The translations under genes were made by a program, and so were the position numbers. This document shows positions 6,120 through 14,046 of a stretch of 18,394 nucleotides of DNA, one piece after another (position 1 is the first letter of the stretch; every line of letters begins with the position of its first letter). The notes beneath the pieces were generated by a model. The model had not been told where the DNA came from. It did not search any database and worked only from the letters and a program-made list of their open reading frames with translations. This DNA comes from Spirochaetaceae bacterium (GTDB lineage: Bacteria > Spirochaetota > Spirochaetia > Treponematales > Breznakiellaceae): assembly GCA_031267475.1 (NCBI GenBank), contig JAIRZA010000195.1, positions 1 to 18,394 of the forward strand, written 5' to 3'.

Positions 6120-6389
6120 ATGACAATAGGAGATATGGTTACCCTACTGCGCGGCGGCATTTTTCAAATAATCATACTTTCGGCCCCCCTGCTTATAAGC
6201 GCGTTAGTTGTCGGATTAGTAATAGCGATACTACAGGCGGCAACACAGATACAGGAACAGACCCTCACCTTTGTACCGAAAATTCTGGTCATATTGCTGA
6301 TACTGGCGCTGCTTGGAGGATGGATGTTTACAATGCTTGCCAACTACACAGAAGAACTATTCCGCATGATCCCGTCAATGGCGGCCTAA
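6120..6389 (+). CDS. fliQ: Flagellar export gate protein FliQ
   Basis: 89 residues, the standard FliQ length. Two membrane helices (about 15-38 and 53-74) surround the conserved AILQAATQIQEQTLTFVPK, which is the family hallmark. FliQ packs around FliP and FliR in the export gate. The start at ATG 6120 follows GTGAGG from the end of fliP; the two genes are 7 nt apart and surely co-transcribed. The next gene in almost all spirochaetal operons is fliR, but here the stop is 10 nt from the stop of a convergent ABC permease gene, so the operon ends at fliQ. No terminator hairpin fits in the gap. Confidence 0.95.
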   Translation: MTIGDMVTLLRGGIFQIIILSAPLLISALVVGLVIAILQAATQIQEQTLTFVPKILVILLILALLGGWMFTMLANYTEELFRMIPSMAA

Positions 6390-6399
6390 CCGCAAACCG

Positions 6400-7101
6400 T
6401 CAACTGTAGTAAGACAACCTTTTTTCGGCGGATACAAACACGGCGGAGACAAGCCAGTTCATAACGAAATAAAACAAGCCCGCCGCGAATATAGGCATTG
6501 TTGAAAATTCACGGGCGGCGGCGTTTTGGGCGGCGTGAAAAAGCTCCGCCACGCCGATAACCTGCGCCAGCGCCGTATCCTTTACCAGAGTGATGACTTC
6601 GTTCCCGGAAGCAGGCAAAATCCGTTTTATAACCTGCGGCAGAATAATACGGTTAAACGTCTGCCTGCCGGTAAAACCCAGCACCTTTGCGGCCTCGTAC
6701 TGCCCCTTCGCTATCGCTTCAATTCCACCACGATAAATCTCGGCGAAATACGCGGCGTAATTCAACACAAATGCTATTATCACAGCCGTAAACCGGTTGT
6801 ATGACAACATAAATTTGGCAGCCGCCCAAAAATTTTCAGAAACGATGAATGATGAAAGATTGTCGTATAAAAAAGCATAAAAATATTTCGGAGCAAAGTA
6901 AATAAATATAAGCTGCAATATTAGCGGTGTTCCGCGCATCACTAAAAGATAAATATTGATAACACCGCTTAGAATACGATTTTTCGACATTCGCCCCAAA
7001 GCCACAGCCATAGCAAGCGGAAGCGCGAAAATAAGCGTAAGAAAAAAAATCTCCAAAGAAACAATGGCGCCTTTTGCCATGAATGTAAACATTGACAACA
7101 T
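6400..7101 (-). CDS. Polar amino acid ABC transporter permease (HisM/GlnP type)
   Basis: 233 residues, normal for the family. The protein would be the membrane component of an importer of polar amino acids. Membrane helices lie at about 7-32, 47-67, 103-122, 170-190 and 203-225. The cytoplasmic EAA loop that contacts the ATPase is well preserved: EIYRGGIEAIAKGQYEAAKVLG, then ILPQVIKRILPASGNE. The early MRGTPLILQLIFIYF motif is typical for this family. Start at ATG 7101 after GGGGT; other ATGs lie at codons 4 and 8. No solute-binding protein or ATPase is adjacent, so it is an orphan permease that would rely on partners encoded elsewhere. A hairpin and a G:C tract separate it from the branched-chain permease upstream. 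Substrate is not readable from sequence. Confidence 0.93.
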   Translation of the reverse strand: MLSMFTFMAKGAIVSLEIFFLTLIFALPLAMAVALGRMSKNRILSGVINIYLLVMRGTPLILQLIFIYFAPKYFYAFLYDNLSSFIVSENFWAAAKFMLSYNRFTAVIIAFVLNYAAYFAEIYRGGIEAIAKGQYEAAKVLGFTGRQTFNRIILPQVIKRILPASGNEVITLVKDTALAQVIGVAELFHAAQNAAAREFSTMPIFAAGLFYFVMNWLVSAVFVSAEKRLSYYS

Positions 7102-7173
7102 GATTACCCCGATTTATCCGGCAAGTCTTGCAGAAAGAGTAGCATTTTACGCTTTTCATTGTAAGCCGTTGGA

Positions 7174-7208
7174 CTCGTTCGACAACCCTGTTGGCTGTCG
7201 ATTTTTTT
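7174..7208. terminator. Possible hairpin next to the G tract
   Basis: CGACAACC (7180-7187) pairs with GGCTGTCG (7193-7200) with one mismatch and a 5-nt loop, followed on the plus strand by a run of seven T. A rho-independent terminator on the plus strand would have no obvious gene to serve; on the minus strand the hairpin lacks a T run. It lies between two permease genes and could be a processing or pausing site. Confidence 0.3.
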
Positions 7209-7219
7209 GGGGGAGATGT

Positions 7220-7233
7220 GGGGGGGGGGGGGG
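7220..7233. repeat. Homopolymeric tract G14
   Basis: Fourteen consecutive G on the plus strand, one base after the stop codon of the branched-chain permease gene and about 120 nt upstream of the start of the polar amino acid permease gene (both minus strand). Such tracts can vary in length and alter downstream expression. Confidence 0.9.
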
Positions 7234-7234
7234 A

Positions 7235-8233
7235 TCAGCTCTCCGCCGTACTATTCTTACGCTTAAAAATACGCCCGCAAAGCCGCACAAAAGAAAGCTC
7301 CCTCATACCAAGCAAACCCTGCGGACGGCGCAGCATAACGGCAATCAGTATAAGCGGATAAATAAGCAGCCTGTAATCCTGCAAGAAGCGAAGGAATTCC
7401 TGCAAGTAAGTAAGGATGTAAGCGGCAAGAATAGCGCCCGTCATAGAACCCATACCACCCAGCACTACAAAAATTAGATAATCTATGCTCTTAGTGAACG
7501 AAGCGACATCCGGCTTTACAAAACCAATAACCATAGCATACAATGCGCCGCCTATACCAGCAATAAACGACGCGCTGACAAAACCTACCATTTTATAGCG
7601 AAACACACCTATACCACATGAATTTGCCGCGATTTCATCCTCGCGGACAGCAAGAATCGCCCTGCCGAAACTGGAGCGAAGAAAGTTTTGCAACAAACAC
7701 ACCACTATAACAAGCGAAAACGTAACAGTAAAGAATGAAATATCCGGCAAAAACGACAGAACAGTTGGAAACTGCCTGCCGTTAGCGCCGCCGGTAACAC
7801 CACGCAAGTTCGTCAAAATAACACGAATAATTTCACCAAAACCAAGCGTTACAATAGCAAGATAATCTCCGGTAAGTTTTAATGTGGGGAATCCGATAAG
7901 AAAACCCGTAAACGCAGTCAGCAAAGCGCCCAAAATCGCCGCCAGTGGAAGAGGAAGGGCTAGGTTCAGATTAAAGAAGATGCACGAATACGCGCCTATC
8001 GCCATAAAACCCGCCTGCCCTATAGAAAGCTGTCCAGTTATACCGGTAACCATGTTTACACTTATCGCCAGAATCGCGTTCACACCCGCCACCGTGATTA
8101 TTTGCGCTACATAAGCGTCAATGACACCTAATTTTATCAGTATTGATGGAATAACAGTAAAAAAGACAGCAAAAGCCGCCGGTATCAATGCGCCAAATAA
8201 ATTTCTATTCCCAGCCGTCACGTTTTCCACCAC
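7235..8233 (-). CDS. livM: Branched-chain amino acid ABC transporter permease (LivM type)
   Basis: 332 residues, normal length, eight to ten membrane helices. LivM is one of the two permeases of high-affinity branched-chain amino acid importers (with LivH, two ATPases and a binding protein). Family motifs seen: NMVTGITGQLSIGQAGFMAIGAY (near 60-82), GDYLAIVTLGFGEIIRV, the conserved GVTGGANG, and the cytoplasmic VREDEIAANSCGI that contacts the ATPases. The C-terminal region ends in a basic KRKN tail. The start is GTG at 8233, possibly the next GTG at 8230; the ribosome site is weak (CTGGGTGG). It begins 7 nt after the stop of metG, suggesting co-transcription with an unrelated housekeeping gene. 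No LivH, LivG, LivF or binding protein is present nearby. The stop codon abuts a G14 tract. Confidence 0.92.
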   Translation of the reverse strand: MVENVTAGNRNLFGALIPAAFAVFFTVIPSILIKLGVIDAYVAQIITVAGVNAILAISVNMVTGITGQLSIGQAGFMAIGAYSCIFFNLNLALPLPLAAILGALLTAFTGFLIGFPTLKLTGDYLAIVTLGFGEIIRVILTNLRGVTGGANGRQFPTVLSFLPDISFFTVTFSLVIVVCLLQNFLRSSFGRAILAVREDEIAANSCGIGVFRYKMVGFVSASFIAGIGGALYAMVIGFVKPDVASFTKSIDYLIFVVLGGMGSMTGAILAAYILTYLQEFLRFLQDYRLLIYPLILIAVMLRRPQGLLGMRELSFVRLCGRIFKRKNSTAES

Positions 8234-8240
8234 CCAGCGC

Positions 8241-10451
8241 CTAATGCGCCTCGCCGTTCACTACACGAACAGTTTTAACCGCCGTCCCGCCCAAACACAG
8301 CGCCTTATCGCCTATATAAACCGTATTATCCCGCACCACCACCGGTATCGCGGAAAAAGCGTCAATATCTATTTCCGGCGGCGCGGCGGCGGGAGTCTCA
8401 AACCCCTCAAGACACACCCTCGCTCCAGTCAAAGATCCGGCGGCGTCGAGCGCCTCCACGATTTCGCCGCCGCCGTCATCCTTGCAAGACGCGGCCAGCA
8501 GCATACCGCGGCTTTCGACGCCGCGCAATTTCGCCGGTTTAAGGTTATACACCACGATTATATGCTTATTCAGCAATTCTTCCTCTTTGTAGAATGGAAC
8601 AAGACCGGAAACAATCACCCTCTCTTCACCGCCAATATCCAGCGTTTCTATATAAAGTTTGTCCGCCTTTGGATGCTTTTCGATTTTGACTATTTTTGCG
8701 ACGCGCAAGTCCACTGTTTCCATGAAGCGCCTATCCACCGGAACCTCCGCCGCCTCATTTTTCCGCTCGCTTTGAGCGCCCGAATACCTGTCGCGTAATT
8801 CAGCTATCTGCGCATCCTCGAGTTTGTTGAATAAAACAGCGCAAGCAAGCACCCGTTCCAAGCCCTCAGGCTTTCCAATATCATTCCAAGCGTCAATACG
8901 GACACCAAAAAAATCAGCTATCTTTTTTGCCGCATCCGGTATAAAAGGCGACGCCAATATAGCAAGGTCGCGTACAAGAAAGCAAAGATTGCGTATAAGC
9001 CCGGCGGCGGCCGGCGGATCATCCTTTCTTGTACGCCAAGGCTCGCCGTCCTGAAAAGTTTTATTGGCAAATGAAGACAACTCGAATATCAGATGAAAAG
9101 CGTCCCTAAGCTCCGCCCATTCAAGTTTTTCAGTTATCGCAGCCTCGAAGCCTCTTACCGTTTTCCAAAACAGCTCTGTTTTTTCAGACTGCGTTTCCTG
9201 CAAAGGCGGTATAACACCGTCATAGTAGCGGCTGACGAATGACAAAGTACGATTCACAAGATTTCCAAGATTTCCGATTAGCTCCGAATTTACTTTTTCG
9301 CCAAAATCTTTCCAGACAAACACAGCGTCAGATTTCTCCGGCCTATTGTAAAATATATAAAACCGCCATACATCCGCCGGAATTCCCGTTTCCATTACAT
9401 CCGTGCCAAAAACACCCACGCCTTTAGACTTAGAAAATTTACCCGTCTCATAATTAAGGTATTCCGTGCTGCTCAAATGATGCAGCATTGTCCAATTTTC
9501 GCCTGAGCCAAGCTGAGTAGACGGGAAAATAACCGTGTGAAATGGAATATTATCCTTGCCAATAAATTGAAAAAGCTCCACATTTTCGGGATTCTTCCAC
9601 CATTTGTCAATAAAATCCCTCCAGTCCAGCCCTCTATCCTGCGCTAAACAACCTGTTATCGACACATAACCTATAGGCGCGTCAAACCACACATAAAAAA
9701 CCTTCTGTTCAAAACCCGCCTTAGGCACCGGAATACCCCACTTTAGATCGCGCGTAATAGCCCGCTCGTGAAGCCCGTCCCTTATCCACGCCTGCGTCAT
9801 CTGCACCGCGTTTTTGGCCCACTTTCCGCGCGCGGAAGCCTCCCCTATCCACTCTTCGAGTTTGCCGCGCAGTTTAGGCAAATCGATATACAAATGTTTA
9901 GTTGATTTCAATTGAGGACTTGTTCCGCAGCTTGCGCAGCGAGGGCCGCCCAATTCAGTGGGATCCAGCAGCTTTCCGCAGGATTCGCACTGGTCGCCCC
10001 GCGCCTCGTCATAGCCGCAGCACGGACACACGCCGCGTACATAACGATCCGCCAAAAACCGTTCACACGCCGGGCAATATAACTGTTCTATCGTTTTTTC
10101 TGAAATATATCCCGCCGCGTCTAGCTTTTTGAATATGTGCTGCACAACTTCTGTCTGAACCGGCGTAGAGGTGCGTCCAAATTTATCAAACGCTACATTG
10201 AACCACCGGTATATTTCATCATGAATTGTCCAATATCTATCGCATAACTCACGCGGACTGATACCCTCCTCCGCGGCGCGTGTTTCAGTCGCGGTACCGT
10301 ACTCGTCCGTACCGCATACATAACAGGTTTCGTATCCACGCAATCTGCAAAAACGGGCGAACGCATCGGCGGACAATACTTGTATCAAATTTCCAAGGTG
10401 CGGTACATTATTCACATAAGGCAGCGCCGAACTAATAAGTCTATATTTCAT
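8241..10451 (-). CDS. metG: Methionyl-tRNA synthetase
   Basis: MetRS charges tRNA-Met with methionine in the cytoplasm. I start at ATG 10451 (MKYRLISSALPYVNNVPHLG), which matches the family start; no clear ribosome site precedes it, and a TTG six codons earlier is possible. The product has 736 residues. The HIGH-type motif is HLGN (18-21) and the second signature is KFSKS (338-342). The connective domain carries four Cys pairs (C126/C129, C142/C145, C155/C158, C172/C175), the two-knuckle zinc form. An anticodon-binding helical domain follows, then a C-terminal tRNA-binding OB domain of the EMAPII/Trbp111 type (about 585-690: VDLRVAKIVKIEKHPKADKLY, then RGMLLAAS). A further 45 or so residues form an Ala/Pro linker and short tail. 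All key motifs are intact. Confidence 0.97.
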   Translation of the reverse strand: MKYRLISSALPYVNNVPHLGNLIQVLSADAFARFCRLRGYETCYVCGTDEYGTATETRAAEEGISPRELCDRYWTIHDEIYRWFNVAFDKFGRTSTPVQTEVVQHIFKKLDAAGYISEKTIEQLYCPACERFLADRYVRGVCPCCGYDEARGDQCESCGKLLDPTELGGPRCASCGTSPQLKSTKHLYIDLPKLRGKLEEWIGEASARGKWAKNAVQMTQAWIRDGLHERAITRDLKWGIPVPKAGFEQKVFYVWFDAPIGYVSITGCLAQDRGLDWRDFIDKWWKNPENVELFQFIGKDNIPFHTVIFPSTQLGSGENWTMLHHLSSTEYLNYETGKFSKSKGVGVFGTDVMETGIPADVWRFYIFYNRPEKSDAVFVWKDFGEKVNSELIGNLGNLVNRTLSFVSRYYDGVIPPLQETQSEKTELFWKTVRGFEAAITEKLEWAELRDAFHLIFELSSFANKTFQDGEPWRTRKDDPPAAAGLIRNLCFLVRDLAILASPFIPDAAKKIADFFGVRIDAWNDIGKPEGLERVLACAVLFNKLEDAQIAELRDRYSGAQSERKNEAAEVPVDRRFMETVDLRVAKIVKIEKHPKADKLYIETLDIGGEERVIVSGLVPFYKEEELLNKHIIVVYNLKPAKLRGVESRGMLLAASCKDDGGGEIVEALDAAGSLTGARVCLEGFETPAAAPPEIDIDAFSAIPVVVRDNTVYIGDKALCLGGTAVKTVRVVNGEAH

Positions 10452-10598
10452 ATAGACAAATGCTATCAAAAAGACCGTTAAGTGTCGAGCCTCCGAAAGA
10501 GCCGTACATTCGCACTCTAATCAAGAACACGGACGCTATAAACAGCCAGCCGCAAGCAACACGAGGCTGACCGCGACATCTTTGTTATAGCTTTACAC

Positions 10599-10874
10599 CT
10601 AAGAATGAGTTTGAGTTTGATTAATATGTTCTAAAGCTTTTTCTATGGCGCGGGCAAACTGGTCGCCGCAGGATGTGGGCTTGGAGCCGCAGGCAATCCC
10701 TTTAATATTATTCATTACATTAGAAGCCGGCATACCTTCGCATAACTTTGGAATAACTTTCAAGTTTCCGGAACAACCGCCGCCTTCAAATTTAACAGAA
10801 TGTAACCGCCCTTCATCATCAATATCAAAAAAAATCTTATCCGGACATATTCCTGACGCGCTATATTCAAACAT
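10599..10874 (-). CDS. TSCPD-domain small cysteine protein (TIGR03905-like)
   Basis: 91 residues; start ATG 10874 after an AGGA site. The sequence follows the small TSCPD family, which is related to the C-terminal domain of class II (NrdJ-type) ribonucleotide reductases. Conserved features are SGICPDKIFFDID (7-19), GGGCSGNLKVIPKL (31-44), GIACGSKPTSCGDQFARAI (59-77). Five Cys (10, 34, 45, 62, 69) are present, four of them at the family positions, so metal or redox binding is likely. The name-giving TSCPD is TSCGD here. Function is not established for the family. It lies between metG and the V-ATPase operon on the same strand; a strong terminator sits just upstream, so it probably has its own promoter. 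The 147-nt gap to metG shows no feature I can name. Confidence 0.8.
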   Translation of the reverse strand: MFEYSASGICPDKIFFDIDDEGRLHSVKFEGGGCSGNLKVIPKLCEGMPASNVMNNIKGIACGSKPTSCGDQFARAIEKALEHINQTQTHS

Positions 10875-10903
10875 TTTATTCCTGTAATATCAAAAACGCA
10901 AAG

Positions 10904-10936
10904 AAAAACTTATTAACGTCAAGTTAATAAGTTTTT
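10904..10936 (-). terminator. Rho-independent terminator of the V-ATPase operon
   Basis: A perfect 14-bp stem (AAAAACTTATTAAC at 10904-10917 and GTTAATAAGTTTTT at 10923-10936) with a 5-nt loop. The flanking A and T runs make it usable in both directions. It lies about 130 nt after the ntpK stop and 30 nt before the TSCPD gene. Confidence 0.75.
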
Positions 10937-10939
10937 CCC

Positions 10940-10980
10940 GCGATACCACCCTCCCCCTCCGCAGAGCGGCGGGGTATCGC
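10940..10980 (-). repeat. Second hairpin between ntpK and the terminator
   Basis: GCGATACC (10940-10947) and GGTATCGC (10973-10980) form a perfect 8-bp stem that encloses a smaller CCGC/GCGG hairpin (10959-10969). It abuts the T-rich terminator hairpin. It may protect the 3' end of the operon transcript or be a small dispersed palindrome; no T run follows it. Confidence 0.5.
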
Positions 10981-11064
10981 CGTCCGCTTTTACCGGGCTT
11001 GAAACAGCCCCAAGGGGCGGGATATTAAATCCGTTTGCAAATAAAAATATTAGTAAACCGGGAC

Positions 11065-11499
11065 TTATGCCATTAACATTGAGAAAACCATCACAAACAA
11101 AGCGACCGTTTCGCACAGACCAAGTATAAGCATATAATTACCAAAACCCTGTCCTGTTTCAGCGTAAGCATCGCAGGCGGAGGCTGCGGCGGAACCTTGC
11201 GCGATAGCCGAAGCGCCTATACCAACACCCGCAAATAATCCTATACCCAAAACCGCATACGCGCTCAAAACTTGCGTATTGAACAAAGTCTGCATCAGAA
11301 TGAAACCATAGATAGTTTGAGTAAGAGGGGCGCCCGCAAAGGCGACCAAGATGAAAGGCAGCGGTTTGTTCTGCATGAGGCACTTTTTCCAAGCGCCAAT
11401 AGCAGCCATACCGGCTATACCTGCGCCAGCCGAAGAACCCAGCGCAGAAAGTCCTAAACACGCGCCAAGGCCGATTTGACCTAATAATCCAGCGTCCAT
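11065..11499 (-). CDS. ntpK: V-type ATPase rotor subunit K (proteolipid)
   Basis: 144 residues, four membrane helices in two hairpins: the duplicated 16-kDa form. It makes the ion-carrying rotor ring of the V-ATPase. The start is ATG 11499 (MDAGLLGQIG), preceded by AAGGAG; in-frame codons further upstream belong to another frame of ntpI. The ion-binding carboxylate is E130 in the fourth helix (LGLCETVALF). The matching place in the second helix is Q61 (PLTQTIYGF), so each subunit has one acidic site. T60, Q61, Y64, Q101 (IAQGSAAA) and E130 line up with the residues that ligate Na+ in Enterococcus hirae NtpK, which suggests Na+ coupling. The gene begins 10 nt after ntpI stops and ends the operon. 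Confidence 0.94.
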   Translation of the reverse strand: MDAGLLGQIGLGACLGLSALGSSAGAGIAGMAAIGAWKKCLMQNKPLPFILVAFAGAPLTQTIYGFILMQTLFNTQVLSAYAVLGIGLFAGVGIGASAIAQGSAAASACDAYAETGQGFGNYMLILGLCETVALFVMVFSMLMA

Positions 11500-11509
11500 A
11501 TATTTCTCC

Positions 11510-13432
11510 TTAAGTATTTTTCTTTTGCTTAACTGCAAAAGGTTTGTATGAATAACCCGACCATTCCATAGAAAGATGGTTTCCGGCATATTCCAAAAGG
11601 TTAAGCCGTACGCCGTGTACGATAACCGAAAGCGCATTCATCATGAGGTTTAGCCCATGCCCAAAAATCAATATCAATATAGCGGCGGCAAATTTTAGTA
11701 CGATTTCTAAAATGGAAGCGCCGGCCCCGCCGCTGCTTAGCAATCCGCCAATCGCCGACATCGAATTAAAACTCTGAGCGATTGCGCTTCCAGCAAGTCC
11801 AACGGCAAACAAACGAATATAGCTTATGATGTCGGCAAAACTTCCCACCGCGTTCAGAAAAGTCGGCAAAAAATTGGAAAAACTTCTAAGCACATTCGCA
11901 AACGGATTCCCGCCAGTCTGCTCGGCGAATATGAAGTACACGCCCAGCCCTATGCCGATAAAATATACCGCAAAATCAGGCAGCGCAACCTTCAATAGCA
12001 TAGAAAGCACAAGGAAATAAAGCCCTATCATCATCACAAGCCAGCCAAGCTGAGCAAGCGCGACAAGAGACGGCAGCAATTTTTTGATGTTTTTTAGATG
12101 CGCGTAAACTAATTGAATTATCGCAATCGAGAAGCATAAAAACTGTATGTTCCAGTAAGCCGTATTGTTCGGCTGTTCCGCCGGTATTTTGAATAGCTTT
12201 TTTAAAATACCCGGGAAAGCCTCGAGCGCTACGCCGGAATTGAACTGCGGAATAACAAGCGCCTGCAAAAAAGGAGGCAGCGATTCGTAAGGTATAGAAA
12301 ACCATGTGCCGTTTATCCCGCCCCAAACGATTATACAAAAACCAAGCCATGTAAAAAGTTTAGCAGCCTCCGGCATCCTGCCGGTTTTTCGCTTAACACT
12401 AAGACCGGCGATAATGGATACGATAAAAATAATGCAGCCATAAGCGGCGTCGCCGAAAATCATCGCAACGAAAATGCTAAAAAATAATAAATATGACGGG
12501 CTTATGTCGTACTCGCGATAACCCGGCACCGTTCCAAGAAACGAAAACAGGGGCTGTATCAACCGTACAACCGGATTATTTTTGATAAGCGTAGGCGGCG
12601 TTTCGCCGTCTGCGGGATCCACCGCGTACAATGCCCAACCGTTATCCGCGGCGGCTCGTTTTACACGGCCAAGCTCCGGCGCTGGAACAAAACCCGTGAT
12701 ACACGAAACCGGCATCGCGGCGGGACAATCTTCCACCTGATCCATTCCGGCCTTCGCCGTCTCAAATTCTATCACTCCTGAAAGCTCTTGAATCTCTTGA
12801 TCTATTGTCGAAATTTGAAAAGAGAGAGTGGAAAGCTGTTTTTCTATATCCTCAATCACTTTTCGCTGCCGCGAAATGTCGCCGCGAAAATCCGTAAGGG
12901 ATTGATCCGGCAATTGAAACGGCGTAAGACCTTCCAACGGGGACTCTGAAGCGCAGTACACGTTCAATTTATCCCGCCCAAACACGATAACACGCTGATC
13001 TTTCAGATCGGCGTACGCTTTCTTTGGAATTTCATACAAAGAAAGTCCTATACCATATTCGACAAGGCTTTCAAAGCCTGCGGGATCAAAATCACCCCAT
13101 TTCTCTATGCGGCTTATTTCCCGCGTGTCCGCGTATATTTGCTCCTGAGCTATTTTACGCTTCGTGGAAAGGTCCAAGACGTGCGAGCCTATGTCGACCG
13201 AGTCGTCAAGCACAGGCGGCAAAAATTCCCTTCGTTTTTTAGGGGTAAAACTGCGCAAAATTCCGGCGGCGCTCTCTAAAGCGGCTCTTCGCTCAAGATG
13301 CCTGCTCAAAACATCTGATTGAACATCTTTTTTCTTAAGATGAATAAGCCCTAACTCACGAAGTTTTGTCAGATTTTCTTCCTGAAACTTATCAAGACCC
13401 ACCAGGGTCACTTTTTTCATTGGTACTATCAT
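11510..13432 (-). CDS. ntpI: V-type ATPase subunit I (a-subunit, stator)
   Basis: 640 residues, the usual size. Subunit I provides the ion half-channels facing the K ring and ties the peripheral stalk to the membrane. The first 285 residues are cytoplasmic and include a coiled coil at about 183-228; the rest has seven to eight membrane helices beginning near 312 (SYLLFFSIFVAMIFGDAAYG). The essential Arg is R540 in SYIRLFAVGLAGSAIA, and GHGLNLMMNALSVIVHGVRLNLLEY (589-613) is the conserved final helix pair. The start ATG 13432 overlaps the ntpD stop by four bases (ATGA) and has AAGGA upstream; an ATG four codons later is the alternative. ntpK follows after 10 nt. Confidence 0.95.
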   Translation of the reverse strand: MIVPMKKVTLVGLDKFQEENLTKLRELGLIHLKKKDVQSDVLSRHLERRAALESAAGILRSFTPKKRREFLPPVLDDSVDIGSHVLDLSTKRKIAQEQIYADTREISRIEKWGDFDPAGFESLVEYGIGLSLYEIPKKAYADLKDQRVIVFGRDKLNVYCASESPLEGLTPFQLPDQSLTDFRGDISRQRKVIEDIEKQLSTLSFQISTIDQEIQELSGVIEFETAKAGMDQVEDCPAAMPVSCITGFVPAPELGRVKRAAADNGWALYAVDPADGETPPTLIKNNPVVRLIQPLFSFLGTVPGYREYDISPSYLLFFSIFVAMIFGDAAYGCIIFIVSIIAGLSVKRKTGRMPEAAKLFTWLGFCIIVWGGINGTWFSIPYESLPPFLQALVIPQFNSGVALEAFPGILKKLFKIPAEQPNNTAYWNIQFLCFSIAIIQLVYAHLKNIKKLLPSLVALAQLGWLVMMIGLYFLVLSMLLKVALPDFAVYFIGIGLGVYFIFAEQTGGNPFANVLRSFSNFLPTFLNAVGSFADIISYIRLFAVGLAGSAIAQSFNSMSAIGGLLSSGGAGASILEIVLKFAAAILILIFGHGLNLMMNALSVIVHGVRLNLLEYAGNHLSMEWSGYSYKPFAVKQKKNT

Positions 13433-14031
13433 CCGGCTTCCTTCTCCATTTCACGCTTGGAAATTTTACCGCGCACAACTGCGGCCGTCTGCTGGTCGCC
13501 TAGATAAACCTGAATCTTTTTAATGCAGTTCTTAGCTTCCGGTATCTTAATTTTTTCAAACAGATTTACACGCTGAGTCGTTGTAAGCAATTCCTTTTCA
13601 AGCCGCCGCTGCTGCTCCTCTAAAGTACGCGCCTCCATGTCAATCTCAAGCGCAGTTTTGAGTTTCTCAACCGCGTTGTCAAGCCAAAGGGGTTTTTTCA
13701 ACAAATCGTATTGACTAATGGCAAATTCCGTACCCTCAAAAATTGGTATTGGAACACCGGCAATGTTGCCCTCGCGCACAGTAATCCGTGTTATTCGTAA
13801 AATATCAGGCGTAAACACGCCTTTTTCCCCAAAAACAGCTATCCACGACTTAAACCCTTCGTCCACCCGCGCCTTTTTTTCGCACAACTCTTTGATTCTG
13901 GTTTCAACACCGCGAATCTCCGCCTGCAACTGCTGTTTTTTTAAAACCAGCGTAGGCAGATAGCGCTGAAACATCTTGAGTTGATCTTTCTGCTTCTTTA
14001 GTTCGTTTTTTGTAAGTTTTAGCTTTGCCAT
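13429..14031 (-). CDS. ntpD: V-type ATPase subunit D (central stalk)
   Basis: 200 residues, normal for the family. Subunit D forms the long coiled-coil axle that turns inside the A3B3 head. The sequence fits: MAKLKLTKNELKKQKDQLKMF at the start, a long charged helix to about residue 60, a less charged middle (65-125), and a second long helix with LEEQQRRLEKELLTTTQRVNLFEKIKIPEAK near 138-168, the family signature. Start ATG 14031 with GGAG upstream, 15 nt after ntpB. The stop overlaps the ntpI start. No gene for the partner subunit F is in the operon. Confidence 0.95.
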   Translation of the reverse strand: MAKLKLTKNELKKQKDQLKMFQRYLPTLVLKKQQLQAEIRGVETRIKELCEKKARVDEGFKSWIAVFGEKGVFTPDILRITRITVREGNIAGVPIPIFEGTEFAISQYDLLKKPLWLDNAVEKLKTALEIDMEARTLEEQQRRLEKELLTTTQRVNLFEKIKIPEAKNCIKKIQVYLGDQQTAAVVRGKISKREMEKEAG

Positions 14032-14046
14032 TGCTCCGCCTGTACG

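Noticed and set aside
8121..8798. 225-codon plus-strand ORF opposite metG
   Set aside because: Antisense shadow of the metG C-terminal domain and the livM start; composition is not protein-like.
10919..11116. 65-codon minus-strand ORF between ntpK and the terminator
   Set aside because: It overlaps the end of ntpK and both 3' hairpins, and has no ribosome site.
11500..11637. 46-codon N-terminal extension of ntpK
   Set aside because: It overlaps the end of ntpI in another frame, and the ribosome site lies directly before MDAGLLGQIG.
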